A DNA stretch of 64,000 bases from Leptodactylus fallax (taxonomy: Eukaryota > Chordata > Amphibia > Anura > Leptodactylidae), in assembly GCA_947044405.1 (NCBI GenBank), contig CAMRHE010000011.1:3526501-3590500 (forward strand). The letters are read 5' to 3'. The notes beneath the pieces are model-generated. The model searched no databases and was not told the origin of the DNA. It was given only the letters and a program-made list of their open reading frames with translations. Below are positions 33,966 through 45,310 of the stretch, piece after piece; the stretch's first letter is position 1; each line of letters begins with the position of its first letter. Made by a program: the position numbers and the translations under genes.

Positions 33966-35189
33966 TTAACCCCTTAATGACGGGCCATTTTTTGTTTTTG
34001 CATTTTTGTTTTTCCCTCCCCACATTCCAAGAGCCATAACTTTTTCATTTTTCAGTTCACAGAGTCACATGATGGCTTATTGTTTGCGAAGCAAATTGTA
34101 CTTTGTAATGTCACAATTCAATATGCTGTGCAATGTACTGGGAAGCTGGAAAAAAATTCAGAATGAGGTGCAATTGGAGAAAAACTGCATTTGCGCCAAA
34201 TTCATATGGGTTTAATTCTTACAGCATTCACTGTGTGGTAAAAATGACATGTTACCTGTATTCTGCGGGTCAGTACGAACACGGCGATACCAAATTTATA
34301 TAGTATTTGTAATGTTTTGATACCTTTTAAAAAATTAAAAACTTTGCTAAATAGAAAAAAAAAATTTGCGTCGCCATATTGTGTCACCTGTAACTTTTTC
34401 ATATTTACATATATGGAGCTGGGTAAGGCGTCTTTTTATGTGAGACAAAATGACGTTTTTATTGATACCATTTGGGGAAAGATCTGATGGTTTGATCACT
34501 TTTTATTCAATTTTTTATAGGAGACAAAGTGTTGAAAAAAACGCTATTTGGCCATTTTGATTTTTTTTTCCCCGCTACACCGTTCACCGTATGGGATAAA
34601 TATTTAAATATTTTAATAGTTCGGGCATTTTGGAGTGCGGGGATACCTAAAGTGTTTATGCTTACTTTTGTTTATTTACTTTTATATCTGATCTAGGGAA
34701 AGGGGGGTGATTTGAACTTTTGTGGTTTTTTTTATTTTTTCATACTTTTAAAAACTTTTTTTTTTATACTTTTACTTGTATGATCAGACTCCCTAGGGAC
34801 CTTGAAACCTAGGGAGTCTGATCGATCATACTATTCACTGCGATACTACTGTATCGCAGTGAATAGCAAAATGCCTTCACTTCTATTAGACGATGCCTCT
34901 GGCATCGTGTAATAGCTCTAATGTAATGACAGGCCTGGGAGCCTTCAATAGGCTCCCAGCTGTCATGGCAACCAAGCGATGACGTCTTGGAGGGCGGCGA
35001 TCAGGTAAAAATGGCGGCGCCCGTGGCGGTACCGTGCAGGCACCGATCGCTGCTGTTAGCGGCGGGTCCTGGCTGTATTATACAGCCGGCACCCGCGATG
35101 TATGGAGAGCGCTTAGCTCCTGAGCGCTCTCCATACATCGTCATGCGACTCAGGACGTACTATTACGCCCTGGGTCGTTAAGGGGTTAA
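33966..35189. mobile_element. TTAA-flanked element inserted in the Penelope-like arm
   Basis: TTAACCCCTTAATGACGGGCC at the left and CGTTAAGGGGTTAA at the right, with the TTAA duplicated. The empty site is preserved in the left arm near 31707 (GTAAGATTAAAACAC, the complement of GTGTTTTAATCTTAC). Internal foldbacks include CTAGGGAGTCTGATCGATC with its complement (34775-34825) and GAGAGCGC/GCGCTCTCC. No ORF. Confidence 0.85.
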
Positions 35190-35726
35190 TCTTACAGCAC
35201 TTTATTTATCTGTAACAGATGCGTTTTAAATATAGGCAGGCGGTATTATAATCACTATTTATGCTATACACTTGTGTGTCTATAATTGATTGATGATATA
35301 TATGTATTGTTTTATACACTTTTGATTGTATTTATTATATGTATTATGGATCACAGTTGTTTCATATATACACTTATGGTGTTCTTGCATTTTATGCATC
35401 TTACACTTAGCTTTTTTACCACTTTTTTGACATATTTTGATTAATGATTTATTGATTAGAATTAATGAAGGGAGTGACTTGTCTTACACTATAAAAGTTT
35501 GCACATTCTTCACTGTGTTACTGCTTGAGAAAGGTCCACCATATTTGGGACCGAAACGTTGCTGCTATGGAATAAATCTTCACCTTTTTGATATTTGAAT
35601 TTTGGAATGCTGTCCATTCTCTTTATTGGGGGTCATATGCCGGACTTTTGGGACTTGCACCTTTGGACTAAGTGAGGTCATTTTTTTCTATTTATTGGTG
35701 CTGCTCTATACTTGGAGTTTGGAAGT

Positions 35727-35727
<1 letters not shown>

Positions 35728-35766
<39 letters not shown>

Positions 35767-35767
35767 T
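35728..35767. repeat. (GATA)n microsatellite
   Basis: About nine GATA units directly after the Penelope-like tail. Confidence 0.9.
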
Positions 35768-36265
35768 TTTGTTGAAAATATTCTTACGCAAAACATTTGT
35801 GACTTTTTTCAAGGCTTGTATGCCAATTTTGTCTGTCTGTTTTGCAATGGAGCATTTTGATCTGTGACTGTCCACAGAGTGTTTACATAATTTTTACTGA
35901 CATAGCCATTCCTGTTAGTGAAGAATCTTTTCTTAAAGGCGTTATCTAGCTTCCAAAATTACCTGCAAATACATCCACAGCAATGCTCAATTCTCACTGT
36001 TCCCTTGTGCACCCTTTAATTCATCTCCATGCTGTCCCCTCCAATGAAATCACAGGTAATAAATCACTCCCACATGATCCTTCCATGTTTCATTTGCAAT
36101 CTCACCCCACCACTACCTCACTGTGAGCAGTAAACACAGAGAGTGAGAGCAAGGAGATGCATCATGGGAAATGTAAACAGTTAACAGCGCTGTACACCGG
36201 TATGCCCCGCGGACTGGCAACAGACCCCCAACAGCCCGGGCCCCGTCTGCATACCGGTGGTTAGG
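35768..36265. other. No supported gene
   Basis: Contains TTAAAGGCGTTATCTAGC near 35935, a possible TTAA MITE end, and an ACCGGTATGCCCCGCGG ... GCATACCGGTGG foldback at 36195-36262 ending in GGGACCCCTG, possibly a hAT-type end. Confidence 0.3.
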
Positions 36266-36269
36266 GACC

Positions 36270-36545
36270 CCTGTTTTAAGGATTTTTTCATTGCTCATCC
36301 AATAAACAGTCTTGCAGCCTGTGCTAATCTGAAAGAATTCTGTTATTTATGGGGTTTTTTTTTTTTTGCTTACCCAATAAACAGTCTTGCAGCCTGCACT
36401 AATCTGAAATAATCTCTGTTTGTTAAGGGGTTTGACTTTTTTGCTCACCCAATAAAGAGTGTGATGCAGCCTGCCAATCCGAAAAATCTCCTTTTCTTAA
36501 GGGATTTTTTTTTTTTGGGTTACCCAATACACATATAAGAAGAAG
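36270..36545. repeat. ~75-bp tandem repeat, 3.5 units
   Basis: Units carry ACCCAATAAACAGTCTTGCAG, CCTG, AATCTGAAA and a T run. Copies start near 36278, 36351, 36425 and 36501. Confidence 0.75.
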
Positions 36546-36829
36546 CTCATGCATGTTTAGTTTAATAGTCACTGAAGAAGTCACCCTTATATAAATAAAT
36601 AAATAAAAAAGTCAGAATTGTTTTGGTTGGTGTCACAAATAGTAGCCATATGATTGTTGTACTTCCTGAGAATGAAGATAAAGTTTTTCATTACTTAGCT
36701 CGCTCATCTCAGTCACAGAAGGATATTGCATCCAAGTCTGTGTGTTCCTCCTTTTCTTCTAACAATGTCTCCTTCATCTTCTTCACTGACACAAATCCCT
36801 GGTAGTTATGTAGCACCTGTGTGAGATGG

Positions 36830-37330
36830 GGAAACAGCCCTCATGTTGTGAATGTAGCTGTTTCTGTAGATAAGTTTTTTTTTATAAACTGACATTTGTT
36901 TGTTTGACCACAAGAGGCCACTGTTACCTCAGAAATAGAAGAGACTGTAATTCTGTAATTCCCTGGAGTAGTGACGTGGAGACCCTGTTCTGCAGAGGAG
37001 GAACAAGAAGAGAGAGTGTATGTCTGGCAGCCATCTTAGCTGTGTGTGCTTCTGTGCTTTTGGAAGAAGAAGGGCTGCAGTGAGAGGAAAAACATTCTTA
37101 GAGGATTAGAGACATATAACAAGAGGTTACTAAAGCAGTGACTGTTCCAGGGTTTGCTCAGACAGCATCCTAAGGTGAAGATTGCTATCAAGGACCGGCT
37201 GAGAAGTGTCCCTGTCAGTGAGACCGCATGTGTGGATGACCCCTGCTTTCAGCGGTTCCAGAGAGAAACTACAAGGTACCCAACAAATCTGAAACAGTAA
37301 AAGAAGTAATCGTGCACGCAGCGTATTAGA
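36830..37330 (+). mobile_element. Possible diverged LTR related to the 60.6-kb element
   Basis: CCTGTTCTGCAGAGG ... AGAGAGAG ... GGCAGCCATCTTAGC (36985-37040) follows the same order as 60767-60840 in the Ty3/gypsy LTR (CCTGTTCTGCAGACAG ... GCAGCCATCTTAGC). CTGTAATTCTGTAATTCC at 36948 matches TGTATTTCTGTGATTCTG there. A TGGCGC start like a primer-binding site follows at about 37336. No gag-like ORF lies downstream. Treated as a relic; boundaries uncertain. Confidence 0.4.
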
Positions 37331-38055
37331 TTTTTGGCGCAAATTGCTTGGGACTGAGTAAGGGCCTGTAGTTAGTCTAGTTAGGCATACTCATCTTCAC
37401 AGGCCACACTACTGGTGAATTAGCTACCTATTCGGTAGTAAGGACTCAGAGAATTCTATTGAGTTGTAATTCCCTGAGAGGAGCTTCTGAGGAAGTCTAG
37501 AAGTGACATTTTATACATTATCATATTTCTTTGGCTTGCAAGCTAACCTACTATGATATTTACTCGGTTATACTTTGTTTGTGGGGAATAGAGGTATTTT
37601 GATACGTTTGTAAGCTCTTGTGTTATACCGCTGGTGCCCCTATCACACTCATTGAATTGTTCCTGTGACTAGTGTGATAAAAAGGTAACAAGTGGCTGGT
37701 TAGTTGCAGCCTGCAGATAGGTAAAAGCTTGGAGTTTATTGTAGCTACACATGAGAAGGCACCGTGCTGTACAACACCAGGGTCTCAGCTTACTGGCTGA
37801 GTGTATGTAAATAGTTGAGAGTGTTTTTCTGGTAAATAGGTGTTACTACACAAAGTAAAATCTTGTTTTTTACTAAATTGATTTGGAGTTGCTTCGCAAA
37901 ATAGACTTAGCAGTATCACTGGGGCAAGGAAATTGAAAAAGACTACTCCTAGGCCGTCGCCCCGACAGGGGAACGGGGGGAAGGGGGCCCAAAAAGGGGA
38001 ACGCCAAGACACGGAAAAAGGGGGCCGGGGGTCAGCCAATGGCAGCCAAACCAAA
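37331..38055. other. Possible retroelement leader or unique sequence
   Basis: Downstream of the LTR-like piece with no recognisable gag. No supported gene. Base composition turns sharply G-rich after 37970. Confidence 0.25.
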
Positions 38056-38084
38056 ACGCGGGCCAGGGAGGGGGGGGGGGGGGG

Positions 38085-38133
<49 letters not shown>

Positions 38134-38330
38134 GGGGGGGGGGGGGGGGGGGGGGGGGCGGGTTGTTGTTTTCCATGCCAAAAAAAAAAACAAGGGGGGG
38201 GGGGGGGGGGGGGGGGAACAGAAGGCAGGGGGGGAGGGGGGGGGGGGGGGGGGGGGGGGCTGTCATTAAAAAAAACAAAATCATATTTGGGGGAGAGGGG
38301 GGGGGAGGGGGGGGGAGGGAAAGAAAAAAG
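38056..38330. repeat. Poly-G low-complexity tract
   Basis: Near-continuous G runs (about 38067-38160, 38193-38215 and 38228-38260), interrupted by A-rich shreds. The proline- or glycine-only ORFs read through it on both strands are artefacts. It could be a sequencing or assembly error or a genuine G-quadruplex-prone tract. Confidence 0.85.
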
Positions 38331-38359
38331 AAAAAACGAAGGGCCGGTCACCTTCTTAT

Positions 38360-38800
38360 AGACAAGCATATGGTTGTTATTATCATCATTATCACTAACT
38401 GTTTCTCCTCCTCCTCTTCCACGCCAATATCAGTCATCCATAAGGAAATGTGTGTCCAGGAAAAAGCAATATGCACCCAGTCATCCAGCATTTCTGCAAC
38501 TTAACTCTAACCCGGCCAAGCTCCTGGCGGTGTAGTCGCTGCCATAACACTTAGTGGATTTCACTGCATTTTGCCAGCTGAAGGCATGTGCTCAACCTTG
38601 ATGGATTATACCTAGCTGCCATACTCTCTCTAGGAAAGATTTATTTCTCCATGTGTCAGAGAATGTAGGCCTTTCGTTGGATAAGTCAGTCTGGGAAAAT
38701 GTGCACTCCACCATCGACAGGTGGAGAAGCAATTATGGACACAGACAATACATGGTTTTCACAGCCCACTCTCACTTTGCTCTGCTCTCTCCATCGGCTT
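38360..38800 (+). pseudogene. Old hAT-family relic, third copy
   Basis: The plus strand reads, with breaks, TVSPPPLPRQYQSSIRKC, then RKKQYAPSHP, AKLLAV, HLVDFT, and after a frame change SENVGLSLDKSVWENV and YGHRQYMVFTAHS. It has the same motif order as 30990-30245 (minus strand) and the same fallen hAT family. It is truncated on the left at the poly-G region. Confidence 0.6.
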
Positions 38801-39776
38801 TTTCTTCAGGTCTGCGGCTGACGTCACACTTTCTGGATGCTATGACGCAATCGCCCCTCACGTAACTGCTGAGGCACTAGGCACCGGGCCCCTTTGCATT
38901 ATCAATGTGGCCTCAGGCTTGTGTCATCAGGCTCTGGATCCTGGGGGGGCCCTTTGGTTATGGGGGCCCTGGGCAATTGCCCAGTCTACCCCCCACCCCT
39001 AACGCCAGCCCTGCCTTCACCCAAAACTAAATGAATCTTGAGAGGTTCACCCATCTCTAGTTCTTACCAGCTATACTGCTCTTCTTTTACTACTGTAGTG
39101 TTAGAGTGAAGCTTTAGAATATACTTCAGGCACATTTAATCTAAGGCATGTTATGTATGTACAATTTCAGCTTAAATCTATAGAATAAACATAAAAAGCC
39201 TTTTATTGCCATACTTTACTAGCATTATATTTTATTTAGAATTGTGGTATTTAATACGTCAGGTTAATGAGTCCTAAAGGATGGTGACAACAATGAATAA
39301 TATATCAATAAAAAAATAAACTGCTAGTCGTATAATGTGTATTGTTCAAACAATGCAGAGCATGTTCTCATTTACAGCTGGAATGTTTAAGTAATGGCTT
39401 TAACATGATTCCCCAACAAATATGTGCAAAGGAAGATTATTTTCTACAGATAACTTTTTTAGAGGATTTGAAAAATCAAACAAATTTGTATTTTTTGACA
39501 TGTGGAATGTTTTAGAAGAACCCTTTGTGAATTGTAAAGCTGATCTTGTACTATTCAAAATGATTTACAGGTGAAGGAAAGGAGAATAAATATTTCTTTA
39601 TTTAATCTCTTTTGACATATATGTAACCAGAATGTGTTCAATTTCTAAATATATTTTTTATTATAAACAAGGTCATATATTTGAGAAAAAAAAAAGTTAT
39701 GTTTAATTATTGTCTTCATTCTTTATATTTGTTCTGCATGATAGGACCCATTCAGATGACCAACTTTTGTCAACAT
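38801..39776. other. No supported gene
   Basis: GGGGGCCC/TTGCCC sequence (38940-39000) resembles internal hAT material, and a TAGAGATG-type end lies at 39040-39060. 39100-39776 is AT-rich and unique-looking. Confidence 0.3.
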
Positions 39777-40377
39777 TTAAAGAGGACCTGTCACCAAGAG
39801 TATCATTTCATTACCACTGTGCCCCAAAACAATTTGGTTGGGGTTTTTTTTGTCAACATGTTCAAGAGGTATGGGTCCTGGAAGACTATATGTAAATTAG
39901 CTCTTGTTCTCCAAGTGGGCAGTAACCTTACACCAGTTCTGTCAGGAGAAATGGGCCCAAATTCCTATCAACTATTGTGAGAAGCTTGTGGAAGAATATC
40001 CAAAATGTTTGACCCAAGTCATACAGTTTAAGGGCAATGGTACCAAATACTAATGAAATTTATGAAAACTTGACTTTGCAGAAAGTAATAAAAATGCCTT
40101 AAAAAATCTCTCTCTCTCATTATTCTGGCATTTGCCAAATATAAATAATTTTGGTAATCCTAATTTACCTAAAACAGGAAAGGTTTATTCATGTCAGATA
40201 GTGAGAAAAACATGCATATGTGTCTTTTTATATAGTGTATGTAAACTTCTGGTTTCAACTTTTCATATCTTTTGAATGGGCAAACAAATTTTAAAAAAAA
40301 TTGTTAAGGAGAACTAGGCAGAAATGAAATGATATATGGAATTTAGTATTTTGTACTTGGTGACAGGTCCTCTTTAA
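39777..40377. mobile_element. TTAA-flanked MITE with a Tc1 fragment inside
   Basis: TTAAAGAGGACCTGTCACCA (39777) and TGGTGACAGGTCCTCTTTAA (ends 40377) are perfect inverted termini with TTAA duplication. The interior holds a 3' piece of Tc1 family 2. Confidence 0.88.
39920..40258 (+). mobile_element. Tc1/mariner family 2, 3' fragment
   Basis: It starts in the last transposase codons (CAGTTCTGTCAGGAGAAATG; CQEEWAQIP-type tail) and runs through the 3' noncoding region to ATGTAAACTTCTGGTTTCAAC. Very similar to 17415-17640. Confidence 0.8.
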
Positions 40378-41097
40378 TATCTGTGGTGCAGATCCACTGA
40401 GCTGAATGGAACCATACACAGCTTCAGTATTTAATGCCAATCCTCAGTCCTTGTAGAAAAAAAAAAATTTTTTTATTGTGATTTGTTTACCCAGAATAAC
40501 ATATGTTAATGTTCAGCCTAACATTTCTTTGGACTACACACTGAGCACACTCGAGCCAGCCCTTAGAGGCATTATGGAGTATAAAAAAATGTCCACCTCT
40601 TACTACTCATTAGAGAAGAACTAAACTAGGCCTCCTACTGACATTCTAAGCAGATCTATACAGATTTTCATCCATAGAGCAAGTCTAAACTGCAGTCAGC
40701 ATGTAACCAAACTAGTTCTTAAGTCCAGCTGTGGCTATTTTATTTCACCTGTTTAATTCTATGCTTTCATTTGCCATTTGCACATAGCCTTTTTTTCCTT
40801 TTTTGCTGAAAGGGCACCCATCACCTCATTGGCAACATTTTCTGTGCAATCAGTCATGTGTACCCTACTCCAAAACCCTGCTGACAGTTTTTAAAGTTTA
40901 AGCATAAAATAAAAACATACGCAGAAATAAGCATCAACTCTTCAAGTACAAAATTTAAAAAAAATAAGTTTAATTGGACAAGCTCCGTTTATGTGCATAT
41001 GGGGAATGGGAAGAATAACGGTTTGCCCACAGAAAATGTTGATATAAATATGATGTTTTATGGTAAAGAACAATTTTGGCAGTCGAGACTGAAGCTT
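40378..41097. other. No supported gene
   Basis: AT-rich unique-looking sequence, no element ends seen. Confidence 0.3.
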
Positions 41098-41160
41098 ATT
41101 ATATTATATTATATTATATTATATTATATTATATTATATTATATTATATTATATTATATA
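41098..41160. repeat. (ATTAT)n microsatellite
   Basis: About twelve pentanucleotide units. The repetitive YYIIL ORF is an artefact. Confidence 0.95.
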
Positions 41161-41263
41161 GGGCAGGTTAATCAAATTTAAGTTTTAACATCATCTCGTT
41201 CATTTGCATTAAAAAGGCTCCTGTGAAGAACAGATGCAGTACAGTATGTGGAGTTACTTAAAG

Positions 41264-41745
41264 GGGTTGTCCAGTATCAGACAAATATTAAGAGACACGT
41301 GTTATCGTTTGTATAATGAAAAGTTATACAATTTTCCAAAACACTTTCCGTATCACCTGCTTGTGGTTTTCTAGATCTCTGCTTGCTGTCATTCTATGTT
41401 TACCTCCAGTTGATAAAAATCAGTCCATAGTCATGTGATATACAGTCCATGGTCATGTGGTGTACAGTCCATGGTCATGTGATGGGCACACATGTGCATA
41501 GCTTATTAGAGTAATCAGACGTCTGCCTGGTAATGAGCTGAGCACCTGTGTGCTCATCACATGACCATGGACTGTATATCACATTACCATAGACTGATTT
41601 TTTTATACACTGGAAGTAAGCAGAATGAATGTCAGTAAGATGATCGAGAAAACTGCGAGTAATTGTTACAGAAACTATATTGGAAAATCGTATTTTTATT
41701 GTTTTATACAAACAATAACATATCTCAAAATTTGTCTGAAATTGC
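41264..41745. repeat. Foldback TTAA MITE, right end degraded
   Basis: TTAAAGGGGTTGTCCAGTATCAG at the left. Halves pair through CATAGTCATGTGATATACAGTC/GACTGTATATCACATTACCATAG and GTTTGTATAATG/TTTTATACAAAC. The distal CCCCTTTAA is missing. Confidence 0.7.
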
Positions 41746-42004
41746 ACATTATTTCTTTACTCGATCCTATGGATCTCATGGACTCAATCTAAGTAACTTT
41801 GAAATATATATGTTGTTGTGGGTTTTGTGAGGCTCTTTTGAGAACTTTTTAAAACATTATTAATCATTGTTATTGTTTAGATATCAATTATATCACAATT
41901 TAGGTTAACTTTATCCAGCTGTAAAGACATGTGAATCTTCTTATTCCATTCAAGATGTTTGCCTCAAAAATAATACCTTTGCTTTCTTGTATACTTTTTT
42001 CTAG

Positions 42005-42248
42005 CATCTAAGACTACATTCACATCTGCAATGTTGGCCAGAAAAATGGACCACCTAATGATGGATAGCAAAGGATCCCAAAAGACCCCATTAACTTTAA
42101 TGGGGTCCATCAAGTATGTGTTATTTTTTCCTAGACACCACTGAACGAGAAATCAGGATTGCAGAATTTTTTTCATCCACAATTTTTGTCAGACTCTGCA
42201 CTGGAGGCTCTGAATGGATACTCCACCCAGATGTGCATGTAGCCTAAA
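42005..42248. repeat. MITE with ACTACATTCACAT ends
   Basis: Left AGACTACATTCACATCTGC and right GATGTGCATGTAGCCTAA are inverted. CCCCATTAACTTTAATGGGG lies at the centre. Confidence 0.6.
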
Positions 42249-42254
42249 ACCACT

Positions 42255-42602
42255 ATAATCCTCTTTAAGGTGTGGGCCCCACATTATGAAAATGCAGCGG
42301 CAAAAAAACGCTGCATTTTAAATTACCTGCAAAGTGGATGGGCTTATGGCTAATCCCATCCACACATCGTAGAAAAAATTTTGCAGTGAAAATGCTGTTA
42401 TTTTTGTAAATTGCAGCATTTCTATTACACCTACAGAAACGCTGACGTTTTCCGTATAGGTATGATAGAGGAAGAAAGTCCAGAGAGGAAAACTCTGCGG
42501 ACTTTCTGTGTATAGCGCTGCAGAAAAAAACATGATGCATTTCCACCGCGGTCTTTTCAACAGTATTTTTTGCAGCAATTCACCGCATTGGACCTTAGCC
42601 TA
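42255..42602. repeat. Foldback MITE, GCAGAAAGTC family
   Basis: GTGTGGGCCCCACATTATG start, AATCCCATCCACACATCG, TTTTCCGTATAGGTATG and GGACTTTCTGTGTATAGCGC. Closely parallels 57957-58275. Confidence 0.7.
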
Positions 42603-42889
42603 AACTGCATTTATCACATAAATATTTAAAATCAATTGTGTACAACTTTAACTACTGGCATAATGAATTACTGTTCAGTTGAAAATGATTTTGCTATTTA
42701 ACAACTTGCATTGTCAGATTCTAACTGCTGAACTTTCCTTGGCATAGTTGCTGTATATATATGCCCCTAGCTCATGCACTACATGCTAACAATTTAATCT
42801 GAATACTAACATACTTTGGGCATAAAACAAACAATTGTTTCCTGCCAGGGGTATCTGTAAAAAAACACACAGTGAAATAAAACATTGTC

Positions 42890-43500
42890 TTTGCAGCTCA
42901 TTGTGTCTCTAATTAGAGTAGAAGGAGGCAGAAGCTTGCTGGTGTCAGTCCGTGTTTAGCATGCCCTGGAGCTTTAAGCTAGTCCTGTGGGTATCAAAGT
43001 GCACTAATTAAATGAGGGGTCCACAATACAGCACTAAACATCAGAGTGACAGAAAGAGTCCAGTGTCCTCAGTGCCTTTGAGAATCCATGGCCCACGCTA
43101 ATTACCCATTGTTGAATTGACTTCCCATTTCACAAGCAATGAATGGCTCTTTCTTAACCCCCTCCCCCTTTTTCTATTTTACCATCTTTGCCTTGGCCGC
43201 CTAATTAATCTTATGGAAATCTCCTGAAGCCAGATTCCAGCAAGGTTGCCCCTATGTTTATAATTTGATTTGTGATGATAAAAGTGAAGGCGCCTGGTGA
43301 TGGAACAGTGTCATTTTCAAAACTCTTGAGAATCATAGAGGCTATCAATCTTACCCACGTGCACAGCAAACTGATATCCTAGAAAATTAACTTCAATTAA
43401 TAACAGAAATCCCCAGACAATCAAGGAAGAGGAGCTGCTTTAGATGAAAACCTTCAAAGATATCTTTGGCTTGTCTTTTATATGCAGACATCATTTTTAT
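42890..43500. promoter_or_regulatory. Candidate conserved non-coding element (inference)
   Basis: A stretch without any repeat seen elsewhere in the window, of higher complexity than its flanks. It carries clustered homeodomain-type TAAT cores: CTAATTAGA (42910), CTAATTAAAT (43003), CTAATTACCC (43098), CTAATTAATC (43201) and ATTAACTTCAATTAAT (43385). The texture resembles vertebrate enhancer-type conserved elements. There is no coding frame. Conservation cannot be tested here. Confidence 0.3.
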
Positions 43501-44162
43501 ATGAATCTCAATAAGAGGCTCACTTTATTCCACAATCATATGTAATTCCCATTTAGTGAACACAGCATTATTTATGTAGCAGTCTATTGTTTAACTGTTT
43601 CATTTAGTAGAAAATGGCAAATATACTATTCTGGTTTTAATGCTAAATGATGTACCCTGTCAATTAATCAAATTAACATATTTACTAAGTAATGTATTAA
43701 AACATGGGTATTCTTCTTGAGCCTTCATAATCCTTAATGGTAATCTAAAAGATTATCTAAAGCCCTATGTAGGCTCCAATGTGGAAGATGTTCACATTTG
43801 CCTTGGGGCAAATCTTTACTGAAGTCAATTTCAGTAGTGGGCCAGTTAGAGTATTGTGATCACTCCCTACCAACCACTTCTCTAGAATCTAGAGATTCTA
43901 ATTGAATTACGAAATCAAATGTCTTGGAACCTCCAGGGAGAATTATAATGTTTAGGCTATAGTACATAATGGACTATATGATGAGCTCAAGTATTGATGG
44001 GAAAAGGAACATAAAAGTGTACATGAATTACTTTCCTAAAACAACACACTCTAAATTTTTACCACTCACTCTGTGCTGTCTTAGTCAGCCTCACACTCGT
44101 ATTTAATTGACAAAACCAAAAAACTCACAAAACAAACCATTAATATAATGTACATATTTATT
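43501..44162. other. No supported gene
   Basis: AT-rich, unique-looking, could extend the flank of the candidate non-coding element. Confidence 0.3.
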
Positions 44163-44695
44163 AAAGCATCACCAATACTCTCCCCCGTCCCCCTCATACT
44201 TACCCATCTTCAGTCTTCTGGCATGAAGCGTCACTTCCTCCGCTTTTGCTGGCACCTGCACAATAGAGCTTTATTGTGCAGTCGCCAGCAGAAGCGAAGA
44301 GCGCATACCACACATGCGCAAGAAGTCCACAGAAGAAGATGCCAGCGAGACTGAAGAAAATTAACTCCAGGACACAGAAGACAGGTAAGTATGATTGGGG
44401 AGGAACTGTGGCTGAGTTAGGTAGATAGGTAGATAAATAGAGCTAGTAGTCCGCGGGCTAGCTAGGGAAACACGGAGTGGGTTGAGAGAGGGATCATGGG
44501 AGTTGTAGGCTAGGGAAGCAGGAAGCAAGCCATGTAAACAAATGCAGAGGATGCTAAGAGCTCCCAGAGAAAGCCAGAAATCACTTAAAACACTGCTAAA
44601 GGTATTTTGGTGCAATTATTAACCCATTAATAGCACTAAAATACCTTTTTTTTTTTAAAAAATTTTGCCCGGAAAACCCCTTTAAGTTTAAAAAA
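44163..44695. repeat. TTAA-type MITE with convergent splice-donor-like motifs
   Basis: Right end GGAAAACCCCTTTAA (44680-44694). CATACTTACCC (44196) and CAGGTAAGTATG (44382) are convergent complements around a TTTATTGTGCAG/CTGCACAATA foldback. The left end is unclear near TTTATTAAAGC. Confidence 0.5.
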
Positions 44696-45310
44696 TTAAG
44701 ACATAATAAAAAGAGGGGGAAAAACACTAAGAGAATAACCACAAGTAAACACCATTGCTAATGACCATGAGGACTTGGTAACAATAAATACTAATATAAT
44801 GTAGAAGTCCCCCAGACGAAACCTTCCTGGTGAAACGCGGGCCAGGGCACATCCATTGTGCATGTTCGGTATGAGGCTCTATATACAGTGCCTTGCGAAA
44901 GTATTCGGCCCCCTTGAACTTTTCAACCTTTTGCCACATTTCAGACTTCAAACATAAGGATATAAAATTTTAATTTTTTTTGGTGAAGAATCAACAACAA
45001 GTGGGACACAATCGTGAATTGGAATGAAATTTATTGGATATTTTAAACTTTTGTAAAAAATAAAAAACTGAAAAGTGGGGCGTGCCAAATTATTCGGCCC
45101 CCCTTAAGTTAATACTTTGTAGCACCACCTTTTGCTGCGATTACAGCTGAAAGTCGCTTGGGGTATGTCTCTATCAGTTTTGCACATCGAGAGACTGAAA
45201 TTCTTGCCCATTCTTCCTTGGAAAACAGCTGGAGCTCAGTGAGGTTGGATGGAGAACGTTTGTGAACAGCAGTTTTCAGCTCTTTCCACAGATTCTTGAT
45301 TGGATTCAGG

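Larger units (their letters stand above)
31272..35725 (+). mobile_element. Penelope-like element with inverted terminal arms
   Basis: The left arm 31272-32036 is the reverse complement of the 3' region, now in two blocks (33655-33965 and 35190-35625). Anchors: CAGCAACGTTTCGGTCCC (31330) against GGGACCGAAACGTTGCTG (35546), and CGGAACTATCCCG (31785) against CGGGATAGTTCCGG (33878). Between the arms lies a degraded C-terminal coding part with a GIY-YIG endonuclease. The element tail continues 100 bp past the arm to GTTTGGAAGT at 35727 and a GATA microsatellite. Inverted or direct pseudo-LTRs are known for Penelope elements. The right arm was split by a TTAA element (33966-35189). Confidence 0.75.

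Noticed and set aside
37785..38504. Long proline-rich and glycine-rich ORFs on both strands
   Set aside because: They are translations of a poly-G/poly-C tract; no start context, domain or conservation signal.
40993..41181. ORF with YYIIL repeats
   Set aside because: Translation of the ATTAT microsatellite.
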